Shown here: positions 29,249-40,900 of the stretch, piece by piece
How the letters are laid out: the number at the start of each line of letters is the position of its first letter
Numbering within the stretch: position 1 is the first letter of the stretch
Origin: Triatoma infestans
Taxonomy: Eukaryota; Arthropoda; Insecta; Hemiptera; Reduviidae
Length of the DNA: 64,000 nucleotides
Direction of reading: 5' to 3'
Assembly: GCA_011037195.1 (NCBI GenBank)
Contig: JAAEAF010003081.1
Span: forward strand, 82,436-146,435
Translations under genes and position numbers: made by a program
Notes under the pieces: generated by a model
Told to the model about the DNA's origin: nothing
What the model saw: only the letters and a program-made list of their open reading frames with translations
Database searches by the model: none

Positions 29249-29365
29249 GCGCCATCGTCGCGCTACCAAGGAACTTTAACAACAGCAGTCTCGGTCATCG
29301 TCACTGCAATGATTGGCGAATGGGCTTTAACCATGAAACACTTCACCAAGAATCTGTATCTGGCG
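29249..29365 (+). CDS. weak candidate exon of 39 codons
   Basis: CTCCTCCTGCTCTAG at the left and GGCG|GTAAGA at the right resemble acceptor and donor sites. The 117-nt segment is exactly 39 codons in the frame starting at its first base, has higher G+C than its flanks, and includes a hydrophobic stretch LTTAVSVIVTAMIG. Upstream of the acceptor that frame has two stops and nine codons past the donor another, as expected for an isolated exon. A second frame is also open through the segment, which weakens the case. No protein family recognised. It may be a relic of an unrecognised element. Confidence 0.25.
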
Positions 29366-29502
29366 GTAAGACCAATGGACTATCTGAGTGGTTAACGCTC
29401 AGTCACAAATCGTACTTGAAGAAAGTCATCACAAATAAAACCTTGGGAGAGTTTCCAAATTTACTTTAAGTTTTAAGAGAAACTTCAGTCACTACGTCAA
29501 TC

Positions 29503-30109
29503 TGGAGTGGAAGAACGAAATAGAAAAATAATAGTTTTGAAAAATAGTTTAGAATATTTTATAGTCTGAAAAATCTAATTTTGTTAATATATTAAATAGT
29601 GAATTTACCTTCAAAAAGAGTGTATTTAGAGTCAGGTATACTACAATTTAGGTCATTGCTATTAGAAAAACAAAGGCACAAAAACCCATTAGGCCAACTC
29701 TTTTGTACAAGAAAATCCCTCCCGCTAGAGAGAGCATTCCTTAGGACAGTCTGCCTTCTGCCTTCAAACAAGAAAAGTCTGACTCCTGCTTTCAAACAAG
29801 ACAGTCTGCATTCTGCTTCCAAAGCCAGAACATTTCAGGAATCGCCCTCTTCAAATCAGTGCCAGATATAAGTTAAAACATAAGAGCTTTGCATTTATTC
29901 TAGATATACATCTGATTTATTAAGATAAAATTGTGATATTGTAAAATACTTAAATTTACTTAGAGATAATATATTTATGTAAAAAACAGCAGTGGTGCAC
30001 TCTTGATTATTACTAATACTTCTCTCTTAACCATATATACATACAAGCCCTTTTGCTGTACCGCTCACGCCACAACCAACTATTACATGCATCACCCAAC
30101 CACATTTCA
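29503..30109 (-). mobile_element. solo LTR, family 2
   Basis: Flanked by AATC at 29499-29502 and 30110-30113. On the plus strand it begins TGGAGTGGAAGAACG and ends CATTTCA, the reverse-oriented ends of the copy at 50611-51175. Shared internal sequence includes AGTGTATTT, TTGTACAAGAAAAT and GCTCACGCCACAA. No internal region. Substitutions in both termini indicate age. Confidence 0.8.
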
Positions 30110-30113
30110 AATC

Positions 30114-31999
30114 TCAACCATGAAAGGTTCACCTCGTTAGTTACGCTACTAGCTCACCACTGTTAGAACAAGCAAGAGTTGTCACTAGTCATAACACTCT
30201 TCAAGCGACTCGCAACAAGCTACACCATTCTAAATTCATCACGCTACCATACAACCATCATCACTCACACTTCGATCGGTCATATTCTCTACACTCTTCT
30301 CTCCTTACTCCAGTAAAATCGTAAATATATAAATAGTGAGTTTTGTAGGGCACTCCTAACAAACGAATAGAAAATTCCCATTACCGTTATAAAGGACAAC
30401 AGTACAATATAAATTAATTATAAATTGATTTATTATACGTAAATATGATTATGAATTTTATTTCATTTGTTATCATTTATAAATATTACTTAAGTTATAC
30501 TCAACTATTAAATTACGCAGTATGCCCTTATGCTAATAATATGTTATAGTGTAAGTTGCAACTTTCATTTTCCTATTTACAACTCAGTAGTAAAATTAAA
30601 AACATAGCTTTTAGAAATTGTTAAATAATTGTTTATTCCATCTTATAAACTCTTACTTCTTTATAGTATTTCCATCTTTTATATACAACTGACTTATTTA
30701 ATTCTGTTTGCTTACTAAAGTACTTCTGTTAAGTGAAATAAGAAAACTCTATTATGTCCTGTGAAAACAGTACGCATTCATTAAATCAGTGAGTCAGTTG
30801 TGTGAGTGAGTGATTCAAATGCACCAGTTCTATTTTTTTTTGGCTCTTGCATTATGTGTACGCAGTAAGATGAAGGGGAAGAGCAAATGTAGGAAGAGCT
30901 GAAGGTAAAAATGTTGTTAATACCTCGAAGAGGGTGGAAATAGGGTTTTCATCCCTTCTAAGTGTGCTGGCATAGAATACGAATGTTGTATTACCAAGCA
31001 GAGCGAGATGCCCACTCTTCCTTGTTCGCTTACAATATACGTCTCTGTAATAGTAGGACCGAAGTAAGAGGGACTATGGTTTGTATAAGATCTTATTGTA
31101 TGTTTCGTTTTCTTTTTCCTCTGCCGTTAGTTGAGTAACTGGAGGGGATATAGCAAAGGGCAGCCGAACCCCCCTTTAAACATTTATATTGCAAACTTGT
31201 ATTTTTCTTTTTTACTTTTTTTTTTTTTATCTCTTTCCGTTGTGGTTGAGAGTGATGGTTTTATCGTATAGTTTAGTCTCTCACTTTTAATGGATCCAAG
31301 AGTACAACCCTGAGGGCCACTCATCATTCATTAGTTACCATCAACAGGTTTTCTTTTTTTTACAGTCTCTCTAGGTCATTTCTATTTCATCTCTAAGAAC
31401 TTTAACAGTGATATATATATATATATATAATTCTACCTGCTCGCGTGCATTATAAAGCGTAGGTTTCATTAGTTCCGAGACAGGTTGTAATTCAGTATCA
31501 CCTGTTTCAGTTTTTAGGGTATGTTTCATTTTTTTTTTATTTTTAAATTGACACTAGATCTCAGGAGCGATAATATTTTTTTGCCAATTTTTTTTTTGTA
31601 ATTATTAAAAAATAAGTGCCGGGCTGTTATACTTTCGTAGATGACCGAAGATACAAAAAAAGACACCCAAATAGCCCCAAATCAGACGGGTATTTCCAGT
31701 TATTATAACCTGAAATGTATTATATTATAATATTTAATTTCCAGTTGCCCATATAATTTTCTTAACAGAATATTCAATGAATCACAGTTTGAAGAGTAAA
31801 ACTTTTTATTTTTTCTTAATGCTGCAATAGTGAGTATTGCATGTGCAACAGATTTTCAAAATGAATATGTAGAAATACAATATTAATGATAATAATAATA
31901 ATACACCTTACGGATGAGCACAATGTACACAAAAACCAATGTATAAAAACTATAATACAGCTTTTAGTTTTCCTTATGCCAAATTTTTTTTTTGTAATT
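30114..31999. other. no gene seen; possible further LTR-like remnant
   Basis: The block 30114-30330 is C/A-rich and shares phrases such as GTTAGAACAAGCAA with a block near 41500, so it may be an old repeat. (TA)n is at about 31411-31428. The stretch 30870-31190 is less AT-rich but has no open frame. No gene recognised. Confidence 0.4.
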
Positions 32000-32196
32000 A
32001 AGGCGCGTCAAAATCTATGGTCATTGGCGCCCAGAGCCTTCTCAGTGCACTGCTGGCCAGCGGACAGTGTTCTCTTGTTACAGACAACACTGTCCATCAC
32101 CGGACACTGAGCTGTAGGGGCTCCTAGGAAGAAAAAATGTAAGAGCAGCATAGCTGGACTCGAACCCGGGTCCTCCACTGAGCTAATCCCTTCCCT
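32000..32196 (-). mobile_element. tRNA-derived SINE, head shortened by internal deletion
   Basis: Minus-strand copy with 3' tail (AGGCGCGTCAAAATCTATGG on the plus strand), body and part of the tRNA-like head (CGAACCCGGGTCCTC, CACTGAGCTAATCCCTTCCC). About 20 nt between the B and A boxes are missing compared with the copies at 47030 and 17529. Confidence 0.85.
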
Positions 32197-32794
32197 TGAC
32201 GTAATCCTTTTGCCGAATTTGACGTTTCATTAAAATAACATACTTGTTTTATATACTGTGAATCAAGAAATAAAATATTAAAAAAAGATAAGTTGAATAT
32301 GTAATTGATAATAGTAGCCTGCAAGAGAAATTATTGCTACACTGCCTAATTGAACAGTAAGTGAAGGATTATACCATACCCTGGAGATAACTTGTAGCAA
32401 AAAAAAAGAAAGAATTGTATTCAGAAGAATGATAAAATTATTTACTTGTAATGACCTGACATTTAGATACAAAAATCAGAGGCATTTGAAATGTAGCTGA
32501 ACCATGTATCTCCAGGGCAGAACATGTCACAAGCAAGAGGCTCTCACAACAGTGTGTAAAGGTAAAAAAATAAAAAGCTAAATATTCAATTTACTTCAAT
32601 TAATTCCCCTTGGGAAGATGGCAAGCGGGAATCTTGATGAAAAAGGTATTCATGGCTGGAAAATCTAAGTATGTGGTGCAATAAATCTATCATTGCAATA
32701 TTCCGAGAGGCCTTAAGCAAGGTGAGATTGCCTTCATGGAGCATCTGAAAAGCATAGGCACCAAGAAGGACTGATTAATAGTTTATAACAAAAC
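32197..32794. other. no gene seen
   Basis: AT-rich with a moderately GC-balanced block at 32480-32760; no open frame or repeat recognised. Confidence 0.35.
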
Positions 32795-32960
32795 ACTGAA
32801 AACTGATTTTGCTCTGTGCAAATGTGTGTTATCGCACTCTTTTACCAAAACATCCTGATAAAGGGCAATCGCCTGAAACCGGTCGATGACTACAAAATGA
32901 AGCAGGCTATCAAGGAAAATATCTCTGATGCTTTCCAGCTCTGCGAACCAAACCACAAGT
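32795..32960 (+). repeat. dispersed repeat R2, plus-strand copy
   Basis: Contains TTTGCTCTGTGCAAATG, GGCAATCGCCTGAAACCGGT, CGATGACTACAAAATGAAGC and GATGCTTTCCAGCTCTGCG, shared with 57235-57405 and the complements of 61925-62090 and 5325-5455. Confidence 0.75.
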
Positions 32961-33602
32961 TGCAATTTTAATTCGACAAGTTTTCATTAAATTTACATAC
33001 GTGTAGAGATTGATAGTAGAGAAATGTACTTTATACAGGTTGGCTTTTAGGATGTAAGCCACTTTTTGAATTTGGTTACATTGTGGGCCGTCAGGCAGTC
33101 CTCTATCAATCCCAACAAAACTTATAATAGCAGTTTAAAGTTAAGCCTAACTCGCAACCTCCACAGATCTCTCTAAAATTAATTTATCCAGAATTGTTTT
33201 TTTCAAATAAAAGTGATTGGTTTAAATAATGTGACAAAGGCATTTAAATAACCATTATGTTAAGATGCATTTCCGCTAGATAGATTTTGACCCCTCCCCC
33301 CAAAAAAACTTCGAGTTTCGGGTCTTATATGGTACTTAAACAGAATATTAAGTTTGAGCCTTGGTGCAAGAATTCAGGGGTTTGATTCCATAAGAGCAAA
33401 GACGATATTGTGAGAAAATGTGGGGAAGCTACTGTTAATAGCAAAGCTATGTAGCGAAAACCGGAACTAAACTGCCTACTTCCACAATAAAATTCGCTCT
33501 CTGGCAAAAATTGGCCTTCCAAGGCTGTTGCGCCGAAGTTTTTCTTAAGTTTAAGCTTCTTGCGAATTTTCGGTTCTGTATATTGTTTATACATCTCGGA
33601 AA
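32961..33602. other. no gene seen; degraded repeat
   Basis: Weak similarity to ACTTTCTC-family modules (for example GGTACTTAAACAGAATATTA near 33331). No gene. Confidence 0.35.
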
Positions 33603-34310
33603 ATATACATGGGTGTCCCATTTAAACGGGCCACATTTGAAATGATATTAAACGAAGGAGGGTATCTATAAAGAGAACATAACGTTTGTTGAAGTATTTT
33701 CAATCTCTCAAAGCTCTAGTTTATGAAGATAGTGTTAATGTTTTTTTGATTTTATTGCCACCTTGCACCATAAATCGGTGGTTGAAAGTGGCGATTTCCT
33801 TTTAGCACCCATTTTTTACTACTGCATTGAAAACTATTTAAAAAAAAATGAAGAAAAATGCCGTTAATTTAACTTTACTATTTTAAACTGTCGCCGAGAT
33901 ATTCAATCATAAAGATTAAATTTTCATCGTTTTTTTTCCTGTTTCTTTGGTTTCATAAACTAAAATTAAATGCGAATTTTCTTATTAATTTCTATTAAAT
34001 AAGAGAGTTCAAATGCTGATAAAACGTAAAAGCTATTTTAAAAACCATAGGGGACCCAAAAAATCAGGTAAAAAATGATTAAAACAAAACAATTTTCCAC
34101 TTTATTTACAAAAATCGATTAAAAAAAAAAAAAAATTCTTATTTATTCAAAAATCACTTCCTGAGCTTAAATTCCACAAGCGCAGTCGCTGCCCAACATA
34201 TGAAGTTGCTAATCGTATTATGTCTGCCGCAATTGCTAAGCAGGTTTGGATTAAATATTTTCTAGGTGCTTCTGAAGTTGTTGGTTTCTTGGTACACCCT
34301 TTATATATAC
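33603..34310 (+). repeat. MITE family B copy with terminal inverted repeats
   Basis: Left end ATACATGGGTGTCCCATTT and right end GGTACACCCTTTATATATA form an imperfect terminal inverted repeat flanked by TA-rich DNA, as in Tc1/mariner-type non-autonomous elements. The inside is shared with the inverted copy at 14798-15380. No conserved reading frame. Confidence 0.7.
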
Positions 34311-36120
34311 GCTAAAATCATTTTACAATGAGAACCTCAAAACATGTACGAATATTACCAAACTAAAACTCCCAAACTCCCAATTTGGACAATTCAATAT
34401 TTTTTTTTTTTTTTACAGTGGTACAAGAAAGTAAAATTTTTTGAATTTTATATATTTATATATATAATATATTACTTCAACTCTCTAAAAACAAAAATAA
34501 CAACAGAATCTCATACATCAAATTAATAATTATTATATTTGATTCTGAGACAAATCTTATTAAAAATATGAATAAAGTAAGAACATATTGTTTACATAAT
34601 AATATGTCTTTTTAAGACTAGAAAGGAACAATGTATTTCAGCTTATAAAAAAAAAAGTAATGAAATATTTATAAAGTGGAAGATAGTAGAAAAAAACCCA
34701 TGAGATATTGTACATGGCTTACCCCATCCTTCTTCATTCAATGTTTATTAAGTAAGACGGCGAATATATATATATATGTGTTCAATGTTTCATATTATAA
34801 GAGGTTCAAGAAGAAGATAGTCATCTTCCAATATTGGCTGGAACTTAAACAGTTCCACAACTAATTTCTTTTAAGATTTAAGACATTATCATGCACATTA
34901 TTAAGTAGTCGGCAAACATTGAGTTAGTTTGTTTTTTTTCTAGTTATTATCTTTTCATATAAAAGTTAGTAAAACATAAAAAAAAAAAAGAAGCTAAGAC
35001 AAAATGATATACCACTTCTTTCTCTGTCACTCCATACACATACACAAAGTATAATAGTTTTTGAAGGTTTTTCTAGAAATGTTGTTTTATAGATGACATA
35101 GAAGGGTCGGATGTTTTGGTTTTGGGGATAGTGTAAGAGGCGGGTGGAGGTGGGGGTTTGTTGGAAAAGATAACGTCAATAAAGTCGTCCTTGTATGAGA
35201 GACGGGAATATACTTGGCAAGGAAAAGAAGAAGTATATATATATACTATCAAGATGTGTTGTCTTGCTGATTTATGCGTCCAAGTTATGGACTTAAACTT
35301 TACGAGGAACACAACAGAATAGTGATGGAGAGAATGTCAGAAGGGGTCAAGGCAGAAAGACAAGTCTTTATACAAAACTGGTGTATTTTTGTTTGTTGTT
35401 TTTTACTTTCGCTTACTAACAAACGTCTGTGTTTGTAAGATTAACTAATGGGTTCGTATAGAATTTTGGAAATTGCGTTTTTACCCGGAAATAATGATGA
35501 TTTCCGCTGTGTAAAAAAAAAAAAAAAATGAAGAAGACAATTTTAAGCAATTGTGTGTGAGTCTCAAAAATGAAAATTTTGCAGAAAGTTCATACTTGAT
35601 ATTCCATTTAGGATTCACAAAGTTTCGAATCAAAATCTATTAATAAACACTTCAATATTACTGTTATATTTTTTCTTTTTAATTTTTAGTGATTTTAATT
35701 ATTTTTCTTTTTTTTTATATAGGGGCCTCACATTTAAAAAAATGGCTACCTGTCGTTTAATAAATTATTATTTTATTTAAAGTCTTTATTTAATATAAAA
35801 ATACAAATACAGAATAAAAACTTCTAAAATACAAATACAAAATAAAAATAGAAAATAAAAATACAAACTTCTTTGAAAATATTATTTTTTTGAAGACAGC
35901 TGCCATGGTACAAGACCGCCGGTGGAGAGGGGGAATAAATAACTACATAATCTAAACGGTAAATTCTAAACTAATTGTCAAGTTATTTCATGTTTCTTTA
36001 CGCTGTTATTATTATTATTATTTTATTTTTACGAATACAATAAGTGATGTTAGCTAATAACTGATTCACTCTTTTGCCTGTGATTAAACTATTTGGTTTC
36101 AAAATTTATATATTACCTAG
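34311..36120. other. AT-rich stretch, no gene seen
   Basis: Homopolymers and (TA)n near 34450-34470 and 34767-34777. CCTCACATTTAAA...AATGGCTA near 35726 reappears near 36741 about 1 kb downstream. No coding signal. Confidence 0.4.
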
Positions 36121-36560
36121 TAAAAATAAGGATTAAACAATTTTACAATTGTCTTTTTATAAGAAAATAAGGATTAAAGCAGGCTTGAACCCAAAAGCTA
36201 CTTATTGTTTTACAGTAATGAGCCAGCGGAGGCCAATCTGAACCATTTAAAATTTCCAACATTTTAACATTTGAAATAGAAATATTGCCAAAATATTTTA
36301 ATCTGACCTCACACAGTCTAGAACAGACAACCAATATAGGCGGAGATCTAACTACCCGAGCCTTAATTACCCACCTCATCTGTTCCAAAGATAAATTACA
36401 ATTAAAATAAGGTTTGCTAGCTGAACTAAAATTGAGTTATTTGTAAAATGCTATAGAAATCAAGGTTAGAAACTTTCTGCAAAAATTTTTCTTTATATTG
36501 TAGCTGGGGACATACTTCAATAATTTATTAAAAAATACCGCTCCATAATGCAACATTATT
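36121..36560 (-). pseudogene. unclassified LINE, extreme C-terminal fragment
   Basis: Minus-strand frame reads MEQMRWVIKARVVRSPPILV, then LCEVRLKYFGNISISNVKML and EILNGSDWPPLAHYCKTI. This CxLCxxxRLKYFG...EILNG...L pattern is what I know as the C-terminal tail of certain insect LINE proteins and fits the family at 7320-8110. The frame is open for 81 codons only. Confidence 0.55.
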
Positions 36561-36894
36561 TAAATTGATTTCAAAATTCAATTGATATTTATTTATCAGA
36601 TTAGTCATTTCTACAAACCAGTATAACTTCTTAAATACTATTTGGGTCGCAATTCGACTCAGAGAAGTTCAATAAATTTTTGAATTAAAGTAATAAGTAT
36701 TGGTCTGCCTATCAGGCAACTATTGCACATCTTACAGCGGCCTCACATTTAAACAAATGGCTATTTGTCATTTAATAAATGGTTCCAAAGATTTTCTTTA
36801 AAATTTGCATATTCGCTGCACAGTAAAGTTACAAGTCGTTTAAATAAATTTAAATCGATATCATTATTTTGACTGTTGTCTATAAAATATTCTA

Positions 36895-37554
36895 TGGAAT
36901 GACATGGAAAGTCATACCAATGTCAAAGTGGTTCCAGCCAGCTGCTATCTTAACAAAGGATGGCAGTAATAAAAGAACAATTTATAACCAGCGACCTAGC
37001 AGGCCGTCGGCTTTCAAGACAATGCCGCGGCCAAACAAACAACAAAGCCTTTCCAATACTTTACATCAAAAGCAAGCATCGATAAGGTTGGCCACTAACC
37101 TAAATAAGGTCAGCAAACTACGAAGGTCGCACAAGGTCGCACATTAGGACAGATGTCTTGGTGCGAGTGTGGCCAACACCAATATATAAACTCTATCATC
37201 AATACAACGAGAGGAGCATTATATCTTATACGACGATACGAGCACGTCCATATACACGAGCAGCAGTTTACGCGACTACACAGTTTCATTTAAACTTATT
37301 ATCTTTTAGTAGTGCATCTTAGTTCGTTTATTTTATCATTCTAATTTATTACTTATTTATCTTCTATTTATTCCTAAGTATTTTGCTAGTTATTAGTTAC
37401 CATTTATACGTTAAAATTATTGTTAAAATACAGTTTATTTTTATAAAATCCGTATTAATAATTCGATGCACTAACTTTCAAAATCTCTCAACTAACTTCC
37501 GCCCTCTTCAAGACATCTACTACATCAGGAATCACATCAAACGATTCCATTACA
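36895..37554 (+). mobile_element. solo LTR, family 1
   Basis: Flanked by TCTA at 36891-36894 and 37555-37558. Begins TGGAATGACATGGAAAGTCA and ends CGATTCCATTACA, so the ends are inverted (TGNAATG/CATTACA). TATATAAA near 37181 is a plausible core promoter. No internal region remains. Confidence 0.88.
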
Positions 37555-37558
37555 TCTA

Positions 37559-38254
37559 GAATAATCTACATTTCCCTAATTCACAATCTATGTTCTAATA
37601 AAAAGTTAAGGAACTATTATAGAGTTTATTCCTCCCCCCACCACCCAGATTACATGATGTTGCTTTCAGTAGAAGTATAATTTCAGTGTAGGCAAATAAA
37701 TACATAAATAAATAAAGTAAAATAAAATAAAACTCTCAATAGGCTGTATTACAAATATAATGCCATTAAAAGCTAAATTGATAAAAAAAAAAAAACCTAT
37801 AAACATTTATTATAATAAATATAAATTCTAGATTTTATGTGATACAAATTTCTCAATTGATAAAAGAAACCATAAAATTCTTTTAAATTATTTTAAAATG
37901 TTTCTTATATTATTTCTCCTTAATTGTTTGGAATGAATGCATTAAGAGAATTTAATCATGGTCAATAAATCGTATGAAGTACCTGTGGACAAGGGACTAC
38001 AAGCATTACCACATACCAGGCCAGACATTTTGGTCCATTCCAAAACGAAAAAAATAAACGTATCTTTAGAGAGAGAGAAAAAAAATTAAAAAAAAAAACT
38101 AAACATCTGTCCTGGAGACCTAAAATTTTTTATACGATTGTTCCCTTCTTAGGTAGAATATTTCAATTTCGTCACCAAAAATTCTATTCCTTGTACAATT
38201 CACTAATTAACTTTATATTACATAAAATACATTAAAAAAAAAAAAAAATGTATC
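37559..38254. other. AT-rich stretch, no gene seen
   Basis: Poly(A) tracts near 37783, 38088 and 38234; no coding signal. Confidence 0.4.
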
Positions 38255-38671
38255 AGGTATGAAACACGCACACGACTTTCTCTTGTAATCTAAATACCAT
38301 TTAATCGAAAAATTTTCATTAAAATTGCAACGTTACGATGTGGTTGGGAGTTTACTTGTATCTCACCTGAGCGGCCTTATATGGAGCACTCTATGTCCAA
38401 TTTAACAAAGCTTGTGCAAATTTAACCTTAAACTAACTGAAAATCCTCCAATTAATCAGAAAAATGTTACAAATAAAAGTGATACGTTTTTTATCTATGC
38501 AGCAAGCATTCCAAATTTAATGAACATCGTTGTAACGTTATCGAGAAAATTCCCCCCCCCAAAAAACTCAAAAACCTATTTTGTAAAATAACACTTCCGG
38601 TTAAGCAATTTTCTTCAAATTAGGAATTCCCATCAATGCTTCTAATGTATATAAATATTTTGTAGGTGGTA

Positions 38672-40414
38672 TGCTATTTTTTGATGGGGCGATGTCTGAC
38701 TACTATCTCAGACTTAATGAAAAGTGCCCTCAACATGGTACATGATTGGACTCAGGATAAGGGTCTTTCAATTAATCCCAGTAAGACCCAGGTGATTTTA
38801 TTTACTAATAGGAGGAAGATAGTAGGATTTTAACCTCCTAGGTTTTAGGAACTTCTGTTCAGATTTGCAAATCGGTGAAGTTTCTTGGGGTCGTTCTTTG
38901 ACAGTAAATTAAATTGGTCAGAACATGATAAGGCACAGCATCAAAAGGCAATTATTTCCTTTTGGCAATGTCGAAGAATCGTAGGTAAAAATTGGGGGAT
39001 TACTCCCAAGATGATGTTTTGGATTTATGGTATGGTTATTAAACCTAGGTTGTTGTATGCGGCTGTGGTGTGGTGGCGTCGCATTGAGATAAGATCCGCT
39101 AGACTGCTGCTTGAGGATATTCAACGCTTGGCTTGTCTGGCGGTGACCGGTGCGATGCGGACCACGCCTACAGCTGCAATCTCGACTTTACTAGGAATTT
39201 CACCGCTCTTTGTAGAAGTGAAAACTATGGCAATGAAAGCCTGTTATAGAAATAAACAGGCAGGTTTTTGGCAGGGTAAGCGATATGGTCAGTCTACCAT
39301 TCATCGCGAGATGCTTTTGAAGGTTCCTGTTAGAGGTTTTCCTTCTGATAGAATGTTGAAGACTTTTGTTTTCGAGCATTCTTACAGTGTCAGGTTACCC
39401 TCTAGGGAAGATTGGTCAAGATTGGGTCCGTCTGGTGTGATACCTGATAATTACTTCCGGTGTTACACAGACGGTTCCAGAGTGGATGGTAGGTTTGGAG
39501 CTCCGGTCTATTTTGAGACCGCTGATCATTTGGCAGTATCTCTTGGTGAATGGACCACGGTCTTCCAGACTGAGGTTTATGCTATTCTTTGTTGTATCTT
39601 GGATGAGAGGGTACGTAACAATAACTTAAAAGGTGTTTGTATCTGCTCGGACAGCCAGGCTGCGCTGAAGGCGCCGAGTTCATGTGTATTCACTTCCAGG
39701 TTGGTGTTAGAATGTTCTAAAAGACTGGAAGAGCTTTCTTCTCTGAAAGATGTGCTTCTAGTGTGGGTGCCAGGTCACATGGGGATTTTTGGGAATGATG
39801 AGGTGGATAGGTTTGCCAAATTAGGCGCCTCTCTTCCTTTCATTGGTCCCGAGCCTGCTGCTGGCGTGTCTTCTGGCACATGTCTATCAGGCTTCCAGAC
39901 ATGGACAGCTTCACAGCATTCATCCTTATGGATGAGCTCAGTTGGTTTTCGGCAGTCCAAAATGCTCATCGGGAGTCCGGATAAGGCCATTAGTGAGACG
40001 TTGCTGTGTTTTTCACGGAGCGCTCTCAGGCATCTGGTTGGGTCTCTTACTGGACATTGTGGTTTAAGGAGCCATCTCTACGTAATGGGGCTCATGCCGG
40101 ATCCATTTTGTAGAGTCTGCGACACAGAGGAAAAAACACCCATCTTATGACTGCTTGCCTGGCTTGTGAGGAAATTAGGTTCAGGACCTTTGGTCGGAAC
40201 TGGATGTCTGTGGAAGAGCTTAGGCTATTTCCGGTTAAGGTTATTGTCCGATTTATTCGGATTGCGGTGAATCTTAGATGGATTAAATCCGGGTCTGGAT
40301 TTTTGTTTTAGACCCTGTTTGTTGTTGTTTTTCTTGGGGTAGCTATATGGGCACAGTGAGGCTTTGGATAGCGTAGGGTTTCCCTCCCCACAGACAAATA
40401 ATAATAAATAATCA
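38672..40414 (+). mobile_element. 5'-truncated LOA-like LINE with 12-bp target duplication
   Basis: TTGTAGGTGGTA at 38660-38671 is repeated exactly at 40415-40426. The insert ends in an (AATAAT)-type tail preceded by the 3' UTR phrase TTGGATAGCGTAGGG. Its 5' end falls inside the RT domain. Best copy of this family in the window. Confidence 0.9.
38684..40290 (+). pseudogene. LOA-like LINE ORF2: RT thumb, RNase H, C-terminus
   Basis: Starts after the RT catalytic YxDD region with LTTISDLMKSALNMVHDW and INPSKTQVILFTNRR. Two stops and frameshifts lie between 38832 and 38885, then a 421-codon frame runs to 40150: LGSFFDSKLNWSEH thumb block, WGITPKMMFWIYGMVIKPRL and TGAMRTTPTAAISTLLG, the latter typical of the LOA clade as I know it. 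RNase H follows with CYTDGSRVDG (D), FQTEVYAIL (E), ICSDSQAALKA (D) and WVPGHMGIFGNDEVDRFA (H, D). A final frameshift near 40130 separates the tail (CEEIRFRTFGRNWMSVEELR). All RNase H catalytic residues are intact, but the copy lacks endonuclease and most of RT and cannot move itself. Confidence 0.88.
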
Positions 40415-40900
40415 TTGTAGGTGGTAAAATCATATATTATATAGAGGTGGTATAATCGAGGAAACCGTAATGCTGTTCCCCCAGAAACCCCCCAAAAAAT
40501 AAATTTTCCCAGGAACCATGGTTTTAATAAAAATGATAAGTATATTTGTATGTAGGTAGTATACTAAGTTTAAACAAAATCGCTGGAGCCGTTTTCAAGA
40601 AAATCAGTAAAACTGAAAAAAAAAAATCAGAAAGTCGCACTTCTGCTTAATAGGATTTCCCGAAATCTTCGAGTCTGATGCGGTGGTAGTACCTAAACGG
40701 AATACCAAATTTAAGGTTCCTTTGATTTTTCGTTTTTGAGATATTCTGTTAACACACACACCCACATACAGACCATTACCTAAAAGTATTTTTTTAAAAT
40801 CAGGGTATGTCAATGCATGTTAAAGATATTTTCTTAGATCTAGCAGATCGGGTCTTCGTCCAACTGATATTTGTAGACAAGTTTCCATAGGATAGAAGTA

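Larger units (their letters stand above)
38255..40900 (+). repeat. ACTTTCTC repeat family copy split by a LINE
   Basis: Begins GGTATGAAACACGCACACGA and CTTTCTCTTG near 38263-38285, shows module starts ACTTCCGGTTAAGCAATTTT near 38590 and resumes after the LINE with module text to about 40800 (ACACACACACCCACATACAG near 40752). The right terminus is lost. Confidence 0.6.
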
